From Prorocentrum cordatum (taxonomy: Eukaryota; Sar; Dinophyceae; Prorocentrales; Prorocentraceae), in NCBI GenBank assembly GCA_963575745.1, contig CAUYUJ010018327.1, positions 403,809 through 426,308 on the forward strand: DNA of 22,500 bases, given 5' to 3'. Positions 19,501 to 22,500 of this stretch are shown piece by piece; position 1 is the stretch's first letter; the number at the start of each line of letters is the position of its first letter. A program made the position numbers and the translations under genes. A model generated the notes under the pieces. That model had not been told where the DNA came from and did not search any database. It saw only the letters and a list, made by a program, of their open reading frames with translations.

Positions 19501-20484
19501 GAAGTCCCCACGCGCGCGCGCGCGGACGCGCGCGCGTCCGCGCGCGCGCGTGAGGAATTCTGTATTTATTGTGCACAATAGAGAAGCCGCCATTTTATTC
19601 CAAAAACTGAATTTGAAATTTCTGTGGCGCCTTAAGGAGGCAGACGACAATCTCGACTTTTCTATTGTCAACCATACAGAATTCCCCCGTCAGCGCGCGC
19701 GCGTCAGCGCGCGCGCGTGAGGAGTTCTGTATTGTCCACAATAGAAAAGCCGCCATGTAATTCCAAAAACTGAATTTTAAATTGCTGTGGCCCTTTAGGG
19801 AGGCCGACGGAACTGTCGATTTTTCTATTGTGGACAATACAGAAAGTCCGCACGCGCCTGCGCGCGCGGACGCGCGCGCGTCCGCGCGCGCGTGCGAGCG
19901 CGCGCGCGCGCGTGAGGAGTTCTGTATTGTCCACAATAAAGAAGCCACCATGTAATTGCAAAAACTGAATTTGAAATTTCTGTGGGTAAGGAGGCCGACG
20001 GAAATGCCGACTTTTCTACTGCGAACAATGCAGAAGTCCCCGCACGCGCGCGCGCGTGAGGAGTTCTGTATTGTCCACAATAGAGAAGCCGCCATGTAAT
20101 TCCAGAAACTGAATTTGAAACTTCTGTGGGCCATCAAGGAGGCCGGCGGAAATGTCAACTTTTCTATTGTGAACAATATAGAAGTCCCCACGCGCGCGCG
20201 CGAGGAGTTCGGTATTGTCCACAATAGAAAAGCCGCCATGTAATTCGAAAAACTAAGATTGAAATTTCTGTGGCCCTTTAATGAGGCCGACGGAAATGTC
20301 GACTTTGCTATTGCGAACAATACAGAAGTCCCCACGCGCGCGCGCGTGAGGAGTTCTGTATTGTCCACAATAAAGAAACTGCCATGTAATTGCAAAAACT
20401 GAATTTGAAATTTCTGTGGGCCTTTGAGGAGGCCGACGGAAATGTCGACTTTTCTATTGTGAGCAATACAGAAGTCCCCACGCG
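16560..20484. repeat. Palindromic satellite array 2, 25 units
   Basis: Same unit as array 1; right arms lie near 16697, 16884, 17034, 17181, 17331 and so on to 20454. Units 10 and 20 are followed by the rare TCAG-type linkers (about 18180-18205 and 19687-19712), at the same positions in the array as in copy 1. Unit 15 (about 18790-18880) has lost about 40 bp of its core. The last right arm runs directly into the 93-bp repeats through a shared ACGCGCGTCC. Confidence 0.9.
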
Positions 20485-20930
20485 CGTCCTCTCGTTTGTT
20501 CCGTCCGCGTCCGCGCCAATGTTCTCTGGTCTTCTGCCATGGCGACAGGTCGCTCTCCCGCGGAATGGTGGTCTGCGCGTCCTCTCGTTTGCGCCGTCCG
20601 CGTCCGCGCCCATGTTCTCTGGTCTCCTGCCATGGAGGCAGGTCGCTCTCCCGCGGGAGGGGGGTCTGCGCGTCCTCTCGTTTGCGCCGTCCGCGTCCGC
20701 GCCCATGTTCTCTGGTCTTCTGCCATGGCGAGAGGTCGCTTTCCCGCGGGAGGGTGGTCTGCGCGTCCTCTCGTTTGCGCCGTCCGCGTCCGCGCCCATG
20801 TTCTCTGGTCTTCTGCCATTGCGACAGGTCGCTCTCCCGCGGGAGGGTGGTCTGCGCGTCCTCTCGTTTGCGCCGTCCGCGTCCGCGCCCATGTTCTCTG
20901 GTCTTCTGCCATGGCGACAGGTCGCGTGAC
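20485..20930. repeat. 93-bp tandem repeat, five copies (element copy 2)
   Basis: Anchors lie at 20517, 20611, 20704, 20797 and 20890, steps of 93-94 bp. These copies are more regular than those of element copy 1, where two steps are 98-99 bp. A + frame reads a 31-residue repeat with SASAPMFSGLLPWRQVALP, and the minus strand reads another; neither resembles a protein I know. Confidence 0.85.
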
Positions 20931-21184
20931 CGCCCCCAGAGGGAGGTGGGCGCGCGCGGCGCATCATGATTTACTTTTCTGCGCGGTGGGCGGCGCGGCC
21001 TGTCGGACACCCTTCGTGTCCTGTCCGACGTTGGCCCCCCGTCGCGGGGGCGCGGGTCGGCCGCGGGTGACCGCGGTCGCGGCCCCGAGAGGGTGCCCTT
21101 GTGTCCTGTGGTTCTGGGAGGTCATGTTGCCGTCGGAAGAGTCTTGTGTCCTGTCGCGTGTCCTGTGCAATGGACTCTGCCTGT
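20931..21184. repeat. Right tail of the 5.3-kb element, copy 2
   Basis: Closely similar to 13218-13472, with GCATCATGATTTACTTTTCT at 20961 aligned to 13247. A GTGTCCTGTCCGAC word sits inside the tail hairpin where copy 1 has GTGCCACCTGTCCGAC. It ends with AATGGACTCTGCCTGT. Confidence 0.75.
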
Positions 21185-21467
21185 AGTCCGATTTGCGCAA
21201 AGTCCCCGCTCGCCCCCGTCCTGTAGATTTTTGCGAAATCCCCGCCGTCTCCAATATGTGCAAAATCCCCCCCCATCGCCCCCCCCTCGCCGTCCTTCTT
21301 ATTTTTGCAAAAAGCCCCCCCCCGCCCGCCCCCCTTTCCCCCCTGCCTCCCCTCTCCCCACCCTTTCCCCCCCCCCCCCTTTCCCGTCCTTCCAGTTTTG
21401 CAGAGCACCCCCGACATTTCCGCCCCCGCCCTTCAGATTCCCCCCCCCCCCCCCCCCACCCACCCCC

Positions 21468-21499
<32 letters not shown>

Positions 21500-21560
21500 A
21501 CGGCTTTTCATTTACAGCGCCCCCCTCCACCCCCCCCGCTCCCTCCGATTCGTATTCGTT
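21185..21560. repeat. C-rich GATTTTTGCAAAG repeats, right of element copy 2, ending in poly-C
   Basis: About six units share GTCC(TT)..GATTTTTGC(A/G)AA and C-runs, matching 15645-15948. 21430-21500 is almost pure C with a few A's, where assembly length is doubtful. Confidence 0.8.
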
Positions 21561-22078
21561 TCCCCCCCCTACTTCCCCCCCCCCTCCCCTCCGCCGATTG
21601 CGGAGCGGGCCTTTCCGTATTATATTTCGGTGCGAACCTTGGCGGCACATCAGGCGTGTGCGCCTTGGCACCCCGTGCCCCCCCCCCTCCCAGGCGGGCG
21701 AGCGGGCGGCTGCGGCGGGCAAGCGGTTGCGCATGTTGCGCCGGGGTGATTGGTCGAGGGCGCGGGGCCTTTCGGGGCGGTGACGCCGCCCGATGGCCGA
21801 CCCCGAGCATGCCCGACGTGGAAGCGCAGAGGCGGGCAGCGAGCGATTGCAAGGCGCGCCGCGGATACCGGCGGGCGCCGTGGGCGAGCGGCAGGGGGCG
21901 ATAAGGGAGATGGTTGAGCTTGGCTTGCGGCCGACAGGGCCTGATGGCGCGCGGGCTTGGCAGCGCGCGGGAAAGCGGCGGTGGGCCGCCGGGGGGGAGC
22001 GGGGCAGCGGCGGGCGGGGCGTTGCGAACGGGAAGGGGGGGGGGGCACATGCGGGAGGGGGAAGGAGGCGGGGGGGGT
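21561..22078. other. Unassigned GC-rich stretch
   Basis: Sequence with G-runs, high GC and no convincing reading frame. Overlapping open frames of 70-200 codons on both strands reflect composition. Two poly-G runs lie at about 22034-22046 and 22069-22077. Confidence 0.35.
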
Positions 22079-22079
22079 T

Positions 22080-22500
22080 CTAGTTTGGTTTTGCCCTGCC
22101 AATGCAATCCATATTCCGATCGGACGCTCCTCCCGCTCTACTTTCGCCATTCTTCGCCGACGGGCTCTGATTGCAAATGCCATGCTGGAAGACATCGTTG
22201 ACGCGCCGCGGCGCAGCATCCCACAGCGTTGCCCCGCTGCCTGGGAAGCGTCGGGTTGCTTGTCGGCCCACAAGGCCTACGTCGCGATCGCGCGAGCCCA
22301 GGGCCGCAGTGCGTCTGCCCAACCCCGTCCCTTGTTCCAACAGGTTTGTGCACTTCTGCTATGCCCTCTGCTTTCCTGCTTTCCTAACACCGCTGTAACC
22401 CCCACTGCATCAGTTCCCAAAGCAATTCTGCGTTGGGGCCCTCGGTCTGAAGCGACGGCGCCGCGCGTCACCTTACTTCCCGCCCTCCCCCTCCCCCCAA
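22080..22500 (+). CDS. Possible exon or partial gene of unknown function, open to the window edge
   Basis: One + strand frame (codons starting at positions divisible by three) is open from at least 22080 to the end, with ATG at 22191. It includes ALIANAMLEDIVDAP and AWEASGCLSAHKAYVAIARA, which look more like protein than the compositional frames elsewhere, and base composition here is less extreme than upstream. CAACAGGTTTGTGC at about 22338-22351 could hold a splice donor, so only the part before it may be coding (inference). I do not recognise a domain. The minus strand also has open frames here. Confidence 0.25.

Larger units (their letters stand above)
15949..21184. mobile_element. Composite 5.3-kb repeat element, copy 2, inserted in a C-rich tandem repeat
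   Basis: Same order of parts as copy 1: left block, 25-unit palindromic satellite, five 93-bp repeats, right tail. The left end GCCGTCGGAGTCCATT (15949-15964) and right end AATGGACTCTGCCTGT (21169-21184) match in inverted orientation at 12 of 16 positions, with GAGTCCATT perfect. The flanks on both sides belong to one C-rich repeat family, so removing the element would rejoin CCCCCGT-type sequence to GTCCGATTTGCGCAAAG, as in an uninterrupted unit. This is the best evidence that the element moved as a block. No target-site duplication is obvious and no enzyme is encoded. Confidence 0.75.

Noticed and set aside
8750-20484. CRISPR array
   Set aside because: Repeats with regular spacing were considered, but the cores between palindromic arms are themselves repeated, linkers are CG runs and there are no unique spacers or cas genes. 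The genome context is eukaryotic.
17033-21010. Minus-strand open frames of 360 and 471 codons in array 2 and the 93-bp repeats
   Set aside because: Same reason. The longest one also runs straight from the satellite into the unrelated 93-bp repeats, which is not expected of a conserved protein.
8138-21184. Simple tandem segmental duplication of about 7.8 kb
   Set aside because: The 2.5 kb between the copies (13473-15948) has no counterpart left of copy 1, and the ends carry inverted repeats, so insertion of a defined element fits better, though it is not proven.
1-22500. Dinoflagellate spliced-leader exon, tRNA, rRNA or snRNA gene
   Set aside because: I looked for the spliced-leader end TTTTGGCTCAAG and for cloverleaf or rRNA landmarks and saw none.

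Overview
The window looks like nuclear DNA of a eukaryote with a very large, repeat-dominated, GC-rich genome. A core dinoflagellate is the best guess (inference). The reasons are a GC-rich LINE-like reverse transcriptase reading frame headed by a PARP-type zinc finger, a second fragment that resembles a protein family I remember from dinoflagellate genomes, dense minisatellites, and no operons, tRNA, rRNA or CRISPR that I can see. I cannot name the species.

Layout. 1-2070: reading-frame-disrupted retrotransposon protein (zinc finger, linker, start of the RT domain), cut off in a C/G homopolymer and GGGT tract (2098-2210). 2217-2936: frameshifted fragment of an unrecognised but protein-like gene. 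2937-4004: non-coding sequence, including a G-rich minisatellite (3398-3780). 4005-4612: about 23-bp repeats in two opposed arms, a large foldback. 4613-5519: mostly unassigned, with two copies of the palindrome CAAGGGTACCCTTG. 5520-5900: four 99-bp tandem repeats. 5901-7060: unassigned, then pyrimidine-rich. 7060-8100: repeats of about 90 bp interrupted by a C/A-rich tract.

The main find is a composite repeat of about 5.3 kb present twice (8138-13472 and 15949-21184). Each copy has the same order: a 610-bp left block, an array of 25 palindromic units of about 160 bp separated by alternating CG tracts, five copies of a 93-bp repeat, and a 250-bp right tail. The boundaries, found by comparing the two copies, carry inverted repeats (14 of 16 bp in copy 1, 12 of 16 in copy 2). 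Copy 2 has the same C-rich GATTTTTGCAAAG repeat family on both sides, as expected if it inserted into an existing tandem array. I read it as a non-autonomous DNA-transposon-like element that carries a whole satellite array as cargo.

Between the copies (13473-15948) lie GC-rich unassigned sequence, 30-bp and 42-bp AAGCAAAATTTT repeat arrays alternating with hairpins, and C-rich repeats. The right end (21561-22500) is GC-rich unassigned sequence with one open frame that runs off the edge. No intact host gene can be supported. The genes present are remnants of mobile or multicopy sequences and there is no pathway to describe.
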